64,000 bases of DNA from Paenibacillus terrae (GCF_000943545.1 NZ_JTHP01000026.1:1-64000); one strand, 5' to 3'. Numbered from the stretch's first letter, positions 52,641 to 62,443 are shown. The notes: a model not told the origin generated them from the letters alone. Program-made: numbers and translations.

Positions 52641-53552
52641 ATGAACGGAAGTCTGTTTGAGCCACGGCTGCGTGACGGGGATTATATTCCCCGTTTTTTT
52701 GCTTACTATTACAAGCAGTGGCACGATTACACCATGCCGTATCACGATCATCATTCTACCGAAATTATGTATATGATCTCAGGCTTGTGCAGAGTGGATG
52801 TACAGACGGGCGGGAAAATGGAAGAGAGCATCACCCTGCGCAAGGGCGAGTTTATTATGCTCGACGCGGGGGTGTCCCACCGGCTGGTGGTGGAGGGAGA
52901 TCAACCGTGCCGGATGCTGAACGTAGAGTTCGGTTTTACGGAGGGGGTGGGGATAGGGCCGTCTATCCGACAAATGGCAGCGGAGGAGCAGGAGGTCACG
53001 GCCCTCATGTCGCGTCCATTCCCGTATCTGGTGCTGTCTGACCCGGAAGAGGTGTATTATGCGCTGAAAAGTCTTGTGCTGGAGCTGGATCAACGAAAAG
53101 AGCATCCCGGTGCGATGGTTGAGCTGCTGTTTATGCAATTGCTCGTGCGAATCGCCAGACTGCGTGAGGAAGTAGGACGGAGTGACACGCAGCAAATGGA
53201 TGTTTACATTAAACGATGTATCGAATTTCTTCATCTGAACTATGACCGGGATATTCTGGTGAAGGATATGGCAGCAGCGGTGAATCTGCATCCAGGGTAT
53301 TTGCATCGCATTTTCAAAAAACATACCGGACAAACGCTTACTGCTTATTTGACGATGCTACGGATGGACAAGGCCCGAATGCTGCTCCAGCAAACGGACA
53401 TTCCCATTCACGAAATTGCCGATTATGTAGGCGTGGGCAGCAGGCAATATTTCCATATGCTCTTCAAAAAGCACACAGGCAAGACACCTGTCGAATACCG
53501 CTCTGCCGTGGAACGCCATGTGTGGAACTATGCGGAGGATGAAGAGGGATGA
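52641..53552 (+). CDS. AraC-family regulator with cupin sensing domain
   Basis: A 303-residue transcription factor. The N-terminal cupin (about residues 10-110) has HDYTMPYHDHHSTEIMY, a sugar-binding-type histidine cluster. The C-terminal double helix-turn-helix (about 195-295) carries DMAAAVNLHPGYLHRIFKKH and IADYVGVGSRQYFHMLFKKH. AGGAGG lies seven bases upstream. It lies 30 bases after the exporter and about 130 bases before the GH4 gene, which it may activate in response to a sugar acid; control of the exporter is the alternative. Confidence 0.88.
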   Translation: MNGSLFEPRLRDGDYIPRFFAYYYKQWHDYTMPYHDHHSTEIMYMISGLCRVDVQTGGKMEESITLRKGEFIMLDAGVSHRLVVEGDQPCRMLNVEFGFTEGVGIGPSIRQMAAEEQEVTALMSRPFPYLVLSDPEEVYYALKSLVLELDQRKEHPGAMVELLFMQLLVRIARLREEVGRSDTQQMDVYIKRCIEFLHLNYDRDILVKDMAAAVNLHPGYLHRIFKKHTGQTLTAYLTMLRMDKARMLLQQTDIPIHEIADYVGVGSRQYFHMLFKKHTGKTPVEYRSAVERHVWNYAEDEEG

Positions 53553-53679
53553 GATGGCAAGTTAAGTTAGGATTTTTGACACCTATACGCGAATCTGGTC
53601 ATGATTTTGATAACGCTTCCCTCTGGCAAATTGCTACAATGACGGTATACTACACATCTAACGCTGGAGGTTGAATGCC

Positions 53680-55179
53680 GTGTCATTTAAAGTGACTTTT
53701 ATTGGAGCGGGGAGCATCGGTTTTACCCGTGGAATTTTGCGAGATCTGTTGACGGTGCCGGAATTTAACGAGATTGAAGTGGCTTTTACGGACATTAATC
53801 AGCACAATCTGGATATGGTCACTGAGCTGTGCCAGCGGGATATTCGGGAGAACGGTTTGTCTATTCAAATACAGTCCTCTACGGACCGGAAAGTGGCTTT
53901 GAAGGATGCCAAATATGTAATTTGTACGATCCGGGTTGGCGGGCTGGAAGGGTTTGCGACCGATGTAGACATTCCGCTGAAATATGGCGTGGATCAATGC
54001 GTGGGCGATACGCTGTGTGCAGGAGGTATTATGTACGGGCAGCGTGGTATTGCGGAAATGCTGGAGATCTGCAAGGATATCCGCGAGCTAAGCGCACCAG
54101 ATGTGCTGCTGCTGAACTACTCGAACCCGATGGCGATGATTACCTGGGCCTGCAACAAGTACAGCGGTGTACGTACGATTGGGTTGTGTCACGGTGTACA
54201 GCATGGACATCACCAAATTGCTGAAGTATATGGCTTGGAGAAGCAGGATGTGGACATTGTGTGTGCCGGAATCAATCACCAGACGTGGTACATTCAGGCG
54301 TCACATGAAGGCAAGGATCTGACAGCTGGACTGCTGGAGGCTTTTGAAAAGCATCCCGAATATAGCCGCACCGAAAAGGTACGCATCGACATGCTTCGCC
54401 GTTTTGGCTATTACAGCACCGAATCGAACGGCCATCTAAGCGAGTATGTTCCCTGGTACCGGAAGCGTCCGGATGAAATTCTCGACTGGATTGATCTGGG
54501 AAGCTGGATTAACGGAGAAACGGGAGGCTATCTGCGTGTATGTACGGAAGGACGCAACTGGTTTGAAACAGATTTCCCAAACTGGATGAAGGAAGACCCA
54601 TTGGAGTACAAGGCAGAGAATCGTGGTGAGGAGCATGGCTCCTACATTATCGAAGGACTGGAAACAGGACGTGTATACCGGGGGCATTTTAATGTCGTCA
54701 ACAACGGAGTGATTTCCAATCTGCCGGATGATGCGATTATTGAGGCGCCCGGATATGTGGATCGTAACGGCATTTCCATGCCTCATGTGGGTGAACTGCC
54801 GCTCGGCCCTGCGGCTGTCTGCAATGTTAGCATTTCAGTGCAGCGTTTGGCGGTTGAAGCTGCTGTACATGGGGACGACAAGCTGTTGCGGCAGGCGTTC
54901 ATGATGGACCCACTGGTGGGTGCGGTATGTAATCCGAAGGAAATCTGGCAAATGGTCGATGAAATGCTGGTAGCGCAGGAAGCGTGGCTTCCACAATACG
55001 GAGCGGCAATTGCCGAGGCGCGTCAACGTTTAGCTGCGGGCGATCTGATCCCAACTCGTGCGTATGAGGGAGCGGCAAGGCTTAAGGTCAAGACGATTGA
55101 GGAAATGCAGCTGGATCGGGAGGCGGCCAACAAAAACGCGGGCGAATCCGACAAAGGCAAGGAACGCGAAAAGGAGTAG
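53680..55179 (+). CDS. GH4 glycosidase, alpha-galacturonidase/alpha-galactosidase group (LplD-like)
   Basis: A 499-residue NAD- and metal-dependent cytoplasmic glycosidase. The NAD site is VTFIGAGSIGFTRG, and the GH4 motif is CHGVQ (Cys170, His171, then Gly) with AGINHQTW (Asn199, His200). The Gly after CH differs from the CHS of the MelA-like enzyme at 14545, so a different sugar is likely; LplD-type alpha-galacturonidases act on pectin fragments, which would suit the lyase at 43519. The GTG at 53680 is preferred because GGAGG lies nine bases upstream. The last 30 residues are highly charged and look like an unstructured extension. Confidence 0.82.
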   Translation: MSFKVTFIGAGSIGFTRGILRDLLTVPEFNEIEVAFTDINQHNLDMVTELCQRDIRENGLSIQIQSSTDRKVALKDAKYVICTIRVGGLEGFATDVDIPLKYGVDQCVGDTLCAGGIMYGQRGIAEMLEICKDIRELSAPDVLLLNYSNPMAMITWACNKYSGVRTIGLCHGVQHGHHQIAEVYGLEKQDVDIVCAGINHQTWYIQASHEGKDLTAGLLEAFEKHPEYSRTEKVRIDMLRRFGYYSTESNGHLSEYVPWYRKRPDEILDWIDLGSWINGETGGYLRVCTEGRNWFETDFPNWMKEDPLEYKAENRGEEHGSYIIEGLETGRVYRGHFNVVNNGVISNLPDDAIIEAPGYVDRNGISMPHVGELPLGPAAVCNVSISVQRLAVEAAVHGDDKLLRQAFMMDPLVGAVCNPKEIWQMVDEMLVAQEAWLPQYGAAIAEARQRLAAGDLIPTRAYEGAARLKVKTIEEMQLDREAANKNAGESDKGKEREKE

Positions 55180-55223
55180 CCCAGCTAGGCCTGGCAGCTT
55201 GGTACAATTGCATGAACGCTCAC

Positions 55224-55237
55224 TGCATGTACATGCA
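55224..55237. promoter_or_regulatory. Perfect 14-base palindrome
   Basis: TGCATGTACATGCA is perfectly symmetrical, 44 bases after the GH4 stop. The same inner ATGTACAT occurs near the repeats at 7701 and 39269 and just before the AraC regulator gene (52614). Function unknown; it could be a regulator half-site or chance. Confidence 0.3.
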
Positions 55238-55272
55238 TGATGAATGGCCGTGAGGCTGCACTACGATGAATA

Positions 55273-55311
55273 GGGTATTTTCATGGCGATGAGAGCCTGA
55301 AAATGCCCTTT
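55273..55311 (+). terminator. Terminator after the GH4 gene
   Basis: GGGTATTTTCA (55273-55283) pairs with TGAAAATGCCC (55298-55308), inner GGC/GCC included, followed by TTTT. The stretch 55312-55576 holds no gene; TTTGGTGTCGAT occurs twice there (near 55310 and 55426) without evident meaning. Confidence 0.65.
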
Positions 55312-55576
55312 TGGTGTCGATAGATTTAATGATTTGGCATAGACCGGAGTTTGGAGTTTATCATTGTCGATTTGAGCTGACGGAAATTAAAGAAAATACC
55401 CTAATTTTTTTCTAAATCCGCTTTTTTGGTGTCGATCCCGAAGGTCGGGAGAGCTTGTCACAGCAGGCATAGTTCATCATATGAAGGACTCGGCCCTTGG
55501 AAATGGGGAGATAGCAAAAACGGGTACTGTGGCAATTCATGTGCCTAATTAATAATTTAAACCTTAATTTATTCAA

Positions 55577-55605
55577 TTTACAGCAGTTTTCCAGCTCACT
55601 ATAAT
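55577..55605 (+). promoter_or_regulatory. SigmaA promoter of the GH6 cellulase gene
   Basis: TTTACA (55577-55582, five of six) and a perfect TATAAT (55600-55605) are exactly 17 bases apart. Transcription should start near 55612, giving a leader of about 170 bases that contains the cre-like site. Confidence 0.75.
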
Positions 55606-55636
55606 CTAACATAGGAGGTGACAAAAAGGGGAGGAA

Positions 55637-55668
55637 GTAAGCGCGTGGAAAAATAGAAAGCGCTTACC
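55637..55668 (+). promoter_or_regulatory. cre-like site and inverted repeat in cellulase leader
   Basis: AGAAAGCGCTTACC (55655-55668) matches 12 of 14 positions of the TGWAANCGNTNWCA cre core. GTAAGCGC (55637-55644) and GCGCTTAC (55660-55667) form a perfect inverted repeat that could also fold in RNA. Its place about 45 bases after the predicted start fits a CcpA roadblock. Confidence 0.6.
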
Positions 55669-55781
55669 TTAGACAGCTATGAACGCCGCTTTTTTTGGAG
55701 AAAGATGGCGTAACTCACACATAATCATGTAACAATCAGGTGCCGCTATAGGAAGATTCAACAAAATTTACGGAAAGATAG

Positions 55782-57947
55782 GTGAAGCAATTGAAAACCA
55801 AGCAAGTGCTTCGTAAAGGCATGAAGTATGCTTTTGCGCTATCACTCGTCGCAAGCAGCTTTCTACCAGGTGCAGGATTTACGGATAAAATACATGCAGA
55901 ATCCCATGTGGACAATCCTTATCAAGGGGCGACAAAATACGTTAGTCCTGATTATGCGGCTAGTGTCGACACATCGATTGCCAAGATTACTGATGCCAAT
56001 CTGAAAGCGAAAATGCAAACCATCAAAACATTCCCGACAGCCGTATGGCTTGATCGCATCGCTGCCATTAACGGCGGTGGAGGCAAGCTTGGCCTGGAAG
56101 CGCATTTGGATCAAGTGTTGGCGCAAAAGAAAGGCAACACACCAATTACGGCAGAGTTTATTGTATATGATCTGCCCGGACGGGATTGCCATGCCTTGGC
56201 CTCCAACGGTGAGCTGCCGCTGACCCAAGCGGGTCTCGAAACGTACAAAAAGGACTATGTCGATAAAATTGCTGCTATTTTTGCCAATCCGAAGTATCAG
56301 GATATCCGCATTGTAGCGATTATTGAACCAGACAGCTTGCCAAACCTCGTGACCAATCTGAATGACCCCAAATGCGCGGAAGCTAAATCTACAGGAATTT
56401 ATGAAGCCGGCATCAAGTATACAATTAATAAGCTGAACGAGATTCCTAATGTCTACAAATATGTAGATATCGGTCACTCCGGCTGGCTGGGTTGGGATAA
56501 CAATCGCACAGCAACCGTATCGTTGTTCACGAATGTTTTCAGAGACACGAGCAAAGGACTGTCCAGTGTGGATGGCTTTATCACGAATACAGCCAATACT
56601 TCACCGCTGACAGAACCTAATCTGCCTGATCCAAACCTGAATATCGGCGGACAGCCGATCAAATCTTCCAAATACTACGAATGGAATCCTAATTTCGATG
56701 AATCTGATTTCGCAGAGGCATTGCATAGAGACTTTGTGAGTGCAGGCTGGCCGAGCTCACTCGGTATGTTAATTGATACGGGCCGTAACGGATGGGGAGG
56801 ACCTAACCGTCCGACTGCCGCTGTCGGCAGTGATATTAACTCCTATGTGAACTCAGGCCGTGTAGACAAACGCTCGCACCGTGGTAACTGGTGCAATAAC
56901 AGCGGAGCAGGTATGGGAACTCCGCCACAAACGGCTCCAGCTTCCCATGTTGATGCTTATGTATGGGCGAAACCTCCGGGTGATTCCGATGGTTCCAGCT
57001 CGCTCATTCCGAACGATGAGGGTAAAGGCTTTGACCGATACTGTGATCCTACCTATACAACCAAGGATGGCACATTAACAGATGCTTTACCGAATGCACC
57101 TATTTCAGGAGCTTGGTTCCATGATCAGTTTGTTATGCTTGTGCAAAATGCATATCCAGCGATTGTCCCTTCATCCGGTGGCGGAACAACTCCTACACCA
57201 GCCGCTCCGGCAGTACCAGCGGGCTTAAAGGCGACAGCGGGTAATGCGGAAGTGAAGCTGACCTGGAATGCGTCCACTGGGGCCGACAGCTACACGGTAA
57301 AACGTGCAACCAGCGAAGCAGGTCCTTTTTCAGCCGTTGCACCTCTTGTTACTGAGAAAGAGTACACAGATAAGGGGCTGACCAACGGAACAACTTATTT
57401 CTATGTTGTAAGTGCTACGAATACGAAAGGAACAAGCAAGGATTCCACTGCGGTAAGCGCTGAGCCAAAAGGTACACCGACAGATCCAACGGACCCTACA
57501 GATCCTACAGAACCAGCGGGTGATCTGGTTGTAATGTATCGGGCCGGGGACACCGATCCAGCTAATAACGCAGTCAAGCCTTTCTTAAATCTGAAAAATA
57601 AAGGTACAACACCAGTGAAGCTGAGTGAGCTGAAAGTCCGGTATTATTTCACGAAAGATGGCAGCCAGGAGCTGCAATCTGCAGTAGACTATGCGCAAGT
57701 AGGCAATGATAACGTGTTGCGTACATTCACAGACAAGTATATTGAAATTGGTTTCAATGCTGCTGCCGGCACGCTTGCTGCTGGAGCGCAAACAGGTGAT
57801 ATTCAGATCCGCATCAACAACAGCGACTGGTCTAACCTGGACGAATCCAATGATTACTCCTTCGATCCTACCAAAACCTCTTATACAGAATGGAATAAAG
57901 TAACATTATTCCATAATGATAAGCTGGTGTGGGGAATCGAGCCTTAG
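55782..57947 (+). CDS. Secreted GH6 cellobiohydrolase/cellulase with Fn3 and CBM3
   Basis: A 721-residue exported cellulase. The signal peptide ends near KIHAES (about residue 40). The GH6 domain (about 45-460) shows signature 1, YDLPGRDCHALASNGE, and signature 2, VAIIEPDSLPN, including the conserved catalytic acids. An Fn3 domain (about 470-560, PAVPAGLKATAGNAEVKLTW), a TDPTDPTDPTEP linker and a CBM3 (about 578-721, LVVMYRAGDTDPANNAVKPF) follow; the CBM binds crystalline cellulose. Start is GTG at 55782 or TTG at 55791; the latter has AGGTGA five bases upstream, so it is a real alternative. Expression is probably under CcpA control. GH6 is commoner in actinomycetes and fungi than in Bacilli. 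Confidence 0.9.
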   Translation: MKQLKTKQVLRKGMKYAFALSLVASSFLPGAGFTDKIHAESHVDNPYQGATKYVSPDYAASVDTSIAKITDANLKAKMQTIKTFPTAVWLDRIAAINGGGGKLGLEAHLDQVLAQKKGNTPITAEFIVYDLPGRDCHALASNGELPLTQAGLETYKKDYVDKIAAIFANPKYQDIRIVAIIEPDSLPNLVTNLNDPKCAEAKSTGIYEAGIKYTINKLNEIPNVYKYVDIGHSGWLGWDNNRTATVSLFTNVFRDTSKGLSSVDGFITNTANTSPLTEPNLPDPNLNIGGQPIKSSKYYEWNPNFDESDFAEALHRDFVSAGWPSSLGMLIDTGRNGWGGPNRPTAAVGSDINSYVNSGRVDKRSHRGNWCNNSGAGMGTPPQTAPASHVDAYVWAKPPGDSDGSSSLIPNDEGKGFDRYCDPTYTTKDGTLTDALPNAPISGAWFHDQFVMLVQNAYPAIVPSSGGGTTPTPAAPAVPAGLKATAGNAEVKLTWNASTGADSYTVKRATSEAGPFSAVAPLVTEKEYTDKGLTNGTTYFYVVSATNTKGTSKDSTAVSAEPKGTPTDPTDPTDPTEPAGDLVVMYRAGDTDPANNAVKPFLNLKNKGTTPVKLSELKVRYYFTKDGSQELQSAVDYAQVGNDNVLRTFTDKYIEIGFNAAAGTLAAGAQTGDIQIRINNSDWSNLDESNDYSFDPTKTSYTEWNKVTLFHNDKLVWGIEP

Positions 57948-57994
57948 GATTGGGACAGAAGATGTGCGCTTAAGCAATGGAAGAGCCCCGAAGG

Positions 57995-58028
57995 AAAAGC
58001 TACGGCACAACTGCCGTAGCTTTTTTTG
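57995..58028 (+). terminator. Terminator of the cellulase gene
   Basis: AGCTACGGC (57998-58006) pairs perfectly with GCCGTAGCT (58013-58021) around a six-base loop and is followed by seven T residues. Confidence 0.88.
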
Positions 58029-58120
58029 ATCGTGTTCAGATAAAGAACCTCATGACCAAGAGAATAAGCATTCAAATTGTGTATAATAAAAAAGAATGCT
58101 GTTCTATTGTGGAGGTCATC

Positions 58121-59056
58121 ATGAGCAAAAAGTTAATTTTAGATGTAGATACGGGTATCGACGACGCACTTGCCCTTGCGTACGCGGTCCATTCGCCGGA
58201 ATTGGAGCTACTTGGCATCACAACTACCTTTGGCAACATCTCGGTTGAAGAAGCGACACGCAACTCGCTGATCTTGTTGGAAAAGCTCGGTGCAGACGCT
58301 CCGGTCGTATCCGGCGCTCACAAGCCGTATGCCCGTGAGCTGTTCAAGCCGTATTCCCGCCATATTCATGGTGAAGACGGCATTGGCAACCAGGTGAAGG
58401 GTTCGCCTTCCCGACAGGCAGCATCTGGTGATGCGGCCGATTTTATCATCGGACAGGCTCGTCGCTATGAAGGCAAGCTTACCCTTGTAGCGGTGGGACC
58501 GCTGACCAACCTTGCGATTGCACTGGATCGTTGCCCCGAACTGCCGCACTTGCTTGACCGTCTGATCATTATGGGCGGTGCAGTCACGGTAAAAGGCAAT
58601 GTAACCCCAACGGCTGAAGCGAATATATATGCCGATCCTGAAGCCGCAGCCTATGTGTTAGGAGCGGGTTTTCCGCTCACGCTGGTTGGGCTGGATGTGA
58701 CCATGCAGACGCTGCTTCCTCAGCATGAAGTGGACAAATGGCGTGAGCAAGGGACCGAGCTGGGTACCTTTATGGCAGATATGACTGACTTCTATATGGA
58801 AGCCTATCGTAATTTTAGACCCGGTATCGCAGGCTGTGCTTTGCATGATCCGTTGGCCGTAGGGCTGGCGATTGATTCCAGTTTTGTGGAGACGCGACCG
58901 ATGCACATTGTCGTCGAAGTGGGGGATTCTGCCGAGGTTGGTCGCACCCGTGAAGTACCGGGCAAGGATCAAGCTCATTCACAGACTAGTATTGACGTGG
59001 CACTTGAAGTGGATGCGGAGCGGTTTTTGCGTCATTTTCTGAGTCGGGTGGTATAA
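58121..59056 (+). CDS. Inosine/uridine-preferring nucleoside hydrolase
   Basis: A 311-residue hydrolase that splits ribonucleosides into ribose and base. The calcium-binding N-terminus DVDTGIDDALAL (residues 8-19) is diagnostic, and PLTNLAIALDRCPEL, IMGGAVTVKGNVTPTAEAN and ALHDPLAV complete the family pattern. GGAGG lies five bases before the ATG at 58121. It is a single-gene unit: a possible -10 TATAAT lies at 58082-58087 and a terminator at 59072. Likely role is nucleoside salvage. Confidence 0.9.
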   Translation: MSKKLILDVDTGIDDALALAYAVHSPELELLGITTTFGNISVEEATRNSLILLEKLGADAPVVSGAHKPYARELFKPYSRHIHGEDGIGNQVKGSPSRQAASGDAADFIIGQARRYEGKLTLVAVGPLTNLAIALDRCPELPHLLDRLIIMGGAVTVKGNVTPTAEANIYADPEAAAYVLGAGFPLTLVGLDVTMQTLLPQHEVDKWREQGTELGTFMADMTDFYMEAYRNFRPGIAGCALHDPLAVGLAIDSSFVETRPMHIVVEVGDSAEVGRTREVPGKDQAHSQTSIDVALEVDAERFLRHFLSRVV

Positions 59057-59071
59057 AAAATAATTCAAAAG

Positions 59072-59100
59072 ATTGCCGATGACTCTACATCGGCAATTTT
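59072..59100 (+). terminator. Terminator of the nucleoside hydrolase gene
   Basis: ATTGCCGATG (59072-59081) pairs with CATCGGCAAT (59088-59097) around a six-base loop, followed by TTTT. Confidence 0.8.
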
Positions 59101-59150
59101 GTGTATGCATGTAGGCGCGCCCTCATAAACCACAAAGGAGGAGATTTATT

Positions 59151-61826
59151 GTGTTTTCTGCTGCCCAACGACTGCCTTTGCTGGAACACATGTACAATCA
59201 TGCCCCGACAGGGATAGCCATTTTTTCGAGGGACGGAAAATGTCTGTACGTCAATCCCGCCCTTTGTCACATGGTCGGGTACAAGCAGGAGGAATTGCTG
59301 AAAACCCGATATTATCATTTGTTGTATAAAGGAGATAAAGATCGACAAGCGTTGCGGGACGCCTATACGGGCTGGCTGAAAGCTACGGATCAAGTGTACA
59401 AGGCAGAGCTTCGTTTAAGACATCAGCGGGGAACATCCGTCTGGTTATCGCTGGAATTAACGATATTTGATGACCCGGCTACGGGTCAAACGTATCTGAT
59501 TGCCTACGCGATGGACATCACAGAGAAAAAAGACATGCAGCAGGTACTCTCGGACAATGAGGACTTGTATATGCTGATTACAGAAAATACGCCAGATGTG
59601 ATCTCGTTCAGCACGCCGGACGGCAACCTTCAATATGTTTCTCCTTCGGTAGAAAAGCTCCTTGGCTACACCAGGCAGGAAATGCTCGGCAAAAAACGGC
59701 TCGAATTTTATCATGCAGAAGATGCCGATTATATGCGCGTACATGGAATCTTCCAGGAAACAGGCATTATGAAGCGGCGTGTCCGTCACAAGGACGGACA
59801 TTATTTGTGGCTGGAAGTGTCATACCGCATCATTCGGGATGAGGAAGGCAAAATCAAGCGAGTTCTGTCCATCGGCCGCAACATCACGGAGCGCCAGAAG
59901 AGCGAGGATAATCTTGCAAAAGCCCAGCAACTGGCGATGTTTGGTTCATGGGACTGGGATTTGGTTAACGACGTTTTGCATTTTTCCATGGAATTCCGCA
60001 GCATTTTCGGCTTTAGCGTAAAGCCGGTCGAGACAAGTATTGATTCTTTTCTGGATGCTATTCATCCAGAGGATAAAGAGCGAATGATCGAGATCATTAC
60101 GAACGTCATTTTAAAAGGGATTCATAAAGAAACCTTTTATCGGATTGTACTGCCTAATGGTGAACAGAAAGTGCTGCGTTCGACCTGGGAAGCGGAAATG
60201 GACGAGCGCGGAGAACAGCCGATTCAAATTGTCGGTATGGTACAGGATGTCACGGAGCACCAAAAAATGGAGCAACGCCTTCGTGAAAGTGAAAACCGTT
60301 ATAAATCGCTGTTTCAGCATAACCCGCTCGGCATATGCGCCATGAATATGGAAGGTCAAATCCTGAGCGTGAATCCCAGTCTGGAGGAACTTATTGGTTA
60401 TACAAGGAAGGAACTGCTTGGGACTGGAGTTCTTGTGATGGCTTCTTTCGAGGAACAGGACAAGATCAGGCATCATATGGAGCTGGCCAAGCAGGGAGAA
60501 ACGCAAACCTATGAATCAGAGTTCATACATAAGGATGGGGAGCGCTTGTTTATCAAGGTAACCAATATCCCGATTTTTGTGTATGAGCAAATTGTTGGCT
60601 GCTACGGCATCTTTGAAAATGTCACTCCGCTCAAAAGCTACATCGCCCAAATCGAAAAGCTCAGCAACGAGCATTCACTCATTCTGAACGCCGTATCCGA
60701 AGGCATTGTGGGCTTGAGCACCGAGGGGCATGTCCGTTTTATGAATCCGGCGGCGGCTTCCATGTTTGGAGTGGGGGCCGAAAATTCACTGAACGGGACA
60801 TGCACGGATATGATCCGCCATGTCGATGAGATAAGCAGCCATTACCCGGATGAGCAGCCATCCATTCTTCAGGCGATCCGCAGTGGCGCTTCTTATCAGG
60901 CTGAGGAAGCCGTGTTTTGGAAAAAAGACGGGTCCAGCTTCCTCGTCTCTTATCGGATCAGTCCCCTGATGGATAATGGGGAGCGTAAAGGGGCCGTAAT
61001 GGTTTTTGTAGATATAACGAATGAAAAGGAAATCATCCGGGCCAAGGAATCCGCCGAGCGGGCCGACCGGGCCAAGTCAGAATTTCTTTCTGTGATGAGT
61101 CATGAGCTTCGTACACCTATGAACGGAATTATCGGAATGGCTGGACTGCTCGCGGACACTGAATTGGATGAGGAACAGCGAAGCTATATCGATATTATTA
61201 CCAATAGCAGTAGTGCTTTAATGCAGATATTGAATGAAATACTGGATTTGAGCAAAATTGAGGCTGGCAAAATGTCGCTGCTGCACGAACCTTTTGAACT
61301 TGAGGATATGATGGGCAGTGTGGCGGACCTATTTCTCAAGCAGGCTATGGAAAAAGACATTGAGCTGGAGTGGCACGTGGATCAGGAATTGCCGGGGGTC
61401 CTTGTCGGTGACCATGTGCGTATTCGGCAGGTGCTGGTGAATTTGGTGAGCAATGCAATCAAATTTACGGAGCGAGGGCGTGTAAACATCTTTGCCGAGA
61501 GCAAGGCTTACAGCAGCCGTAAAAAGAAATGCTTGATTGAGTTCAGTGTAACCGATACTGGCATCGGTATTCCCGCAGATCGCCAGCATCTATTGTTTCA
61601 GCCCTTTTCCCAGCTTCATCCGGCACTGAACCGGAAATATGGAGGAACAGGCTTGGGGCTGTCCATCTGCAAAAACCTGGTCAGTCTGATGGGCGGCTCC
61701 ATTGATGTGGATAGTGACGAGGCCAGAGGAGCTACGTTCCGGTTTCAGCTAGATCTTATGCTGCCAGAAGGGGAAGTGCTTGCGAATATTAGCCGTGACG
61801 AGCCTTACGAATCGACGGAATGCTAA
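59151..61826 (+). CDS. Multi-PAS soluble sensor histidine kinase
   Basis: An 891-residue cytoplasmic kinase with no membrane helix. About five PAS domains fill residues 8-630, several with the PAC-type ending ([46 protein letters not shown]). The HisKA domain has phosphorylation site His651 in [18 protein letters not shown], and the HATPase domain has [20 protein letters not shown] and [14 protein letters not shown]. It is of the hybrid-kinase subtype but lacks a receiver domain. The start is GTG with GGAGGAG upstream. No response regulator gene is adjacent, so its partner lies elsewhere; a role in sporulation phosphorelay input or redox/energy sensing is possible by domain type. Confidence 0.88.
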   Translation: MFSAAQRLPLLEHMYNHAPTGIAIFSRDGKCLYVNPALCHMVGYKQEELLKTRYYHLLYKGDKDRQALRDAYTGWLKATDQVYKAELRLRHQRGTSVWLSLELTIFDDPATGQTYLIAYAMDITEKKDMQQVLSDNEDLYMLITENTPDVISFSTPDGNLQYVSPSVEKLLGYTRQEMLGKKRLEFYHAEDADYMRVHGIFQETGIMKRRVRHKDGHYLWLEVSYRIIRDEEGKIKRVLSIGRNITERQKSEDNLAKAQQLAMFGSWDWDLVNDVLHFSMEFRSIFGFSVKPVETSIDSFLDAIHPEDKERMIEIITNVILKGIHKETFYRIVLPNGEQKVLRSTWEAEMDERGEQPIQIVGMVQDVTEHQKMEQRLRESENRYKSLFQHNPLGICAMNMEGQILSVNPSLEELIGYTRKELLGTGVLVMASFEEQDKIRHHMELAKQGETQTYESEFIHKDGERLFIKVTNIPIFVYEQIVGCYGIFENVTPLKSYIAQIEKLSNEHSLILNAVSEGIVGLSTEGHVRFMNPAAASMFGVGAENSLNGTCTDMIRHVDEISSHYPDEQPSILQAIRSGASYQAEEAVFWKKDGSSFLVSYRISPLMDNGERKGAVMVFVDITNEKEIIRAKESAERADRAKSEFLSVMSHELRTPMNGIIGMAGLLADTELDEEQRSYIDIITNSSSALMQILNEILDLSKIEAGKMSLLHEPFELEDMMGSVADLFLKQAMEKDIELEWHVDQELPGVLVGDHVRIRQVLVNLVSNAIKFTERGRVNIFAESKAYSSRKKKCLIEFSVTDTGIGIPADRQHLLFQPFSQLHPALNRKYGGTGLGLSICKNLVSLMGGSIDVDSDEARGATFRFQLDLMLPEGEVLANISRDEPYESTEC

Positions 61827-61830
61827 AAGA

Positions 61831-61868
61831 AATAGCCAGTCGTGGTGCTTAACGCATCACGGCTATTT
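61831..61868 (+). terminator. Terminator of the PAS kinase gene
   Basis: AATAGCC and GTCGTG (61831-61845) pair with CATCACG and GCTATT (61854-61868, with small mismatches), followed by TTTT. It lies just after the kinase stop. Confidence 0.7.
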
Positions 61869-61900
61869 TTATGTTCATGTGGAATGTTAACGATGATTTC

Positions 61901-61932
61901 AAGACCAGCTTTCTGAGTTGGTCTTTTTTTTC
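61901..61932 (+). terminator. Second terminator-like hairpin
   Basis: AAGACCA (61901-61907) pairs with TGGTCTT near 61919-61925, followed by a run of eight T residues. It may back up the kinase terminator or attenuate read-through into the GntR operon. Confidence 0.6.
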
Positions 61933-61956
61933 TGTAATAAATAACCAAAGAAATGA

Positions 61957-62008
61957 TTGACAAACTGTTCTAACTGTATTATTAATAATAGTACAGTTAG
62001 AACAGTTT
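61957..62008 (+). promoter_or_regulatory. GntR operon promoter overlapped by 17-base inverted repeat operator
   Basis: A perfect -35 TTGACA (61957-61962), 17-base spacer and TATTAA (61980-61985) make a strong promoter. AAACTGTTCTAACTGTA (61962-61978) and its exact complement TACAGTTAGAACAGTTT (61992-62008) form a 17-base inverted repeat that occupies the spacer and the start region. This is the expected autoregulation site of the YtrA-type repressor encoded next. Confidence 0.8.
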
Positions 62009-62053
62009 AAAGGATGCAGATGAATCTGATCAAGTCTTGAAAGGAGGAAGTCT

Positions 62054-62443
62054 ATGTTCGAGCTGGATATCCGCAGTCGTAAGCCGATCTACGAACAGTT
62101 AATAGACAAGGTAAAGGAAATGATTGTATACGGATCTCTTCAGCCGGATGAGCAATTGCCTTCTGTACGGGTTTTATCCGCTCAGCTTACGGTGAATCCC
62201 AATACGATTCAGAAGGCGTATCGAGAGCTGGAACGCGAAGGATACATCTATTCCGTCCAAGGCAAGGGCAGCTTTGTCACCCCTGCCGAGCATCAGCCGC
62301 AGCAAATGAAGCGGGATGAGATTCGGGCGGCGCTGTTGAAGCAGATGATCGAAGCTGTCCATTTCGGTTTTACGCAGCAGGAAGTGGACGCCTTATACGT
62401 GGAAGCTACGCAATTGAAGGAAAGGGGGATGTCCCTTGATTGA
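62054..62443 (+). CDS. YtrA-type GntR-family repressor
   Basis: A 129-residue regulator with the N-terminal GntR winged helix (about residues 5-75: PIYEQLIDKVKEMIVYG, LPSVRVLSAQLTVNPNTIQKAY, YIYSVQGKGSFVT) and a short helical C-terminus of about 50 residues, the size of the YtrA subfamily that lacks a ligand domain. AAAGGAGG precedes the ATG. Such repressors control linked ABC transporters and respond to cell-envelope antibiotics in Bacillus. The 17-base palindrome over its promoter is the probable operator. It overlaps the ATPase gene by eight bases. Confidence 0.9.
   Translation: MFELDIRSRKPIYEQLIDKVKEMIVYGSLQPDEQLPSVRVLSAQLTVNPNTIQKAYRELEREGYIYSVQGKGSFVTPAEHQPQQMKRDEIRAALLKQMIEAVHFGFTQQEVDALYVEATQLKERGMSLD

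Noticed and set aside
55312..55640. Possible riboswitch in the long region before the GH6 gene
   Set aside because: No conserved core of c-di-GMP, SAM, TPP, lysine, purine or T-box elements was recognised, and part of the region lies upstream of the predicted promoter.
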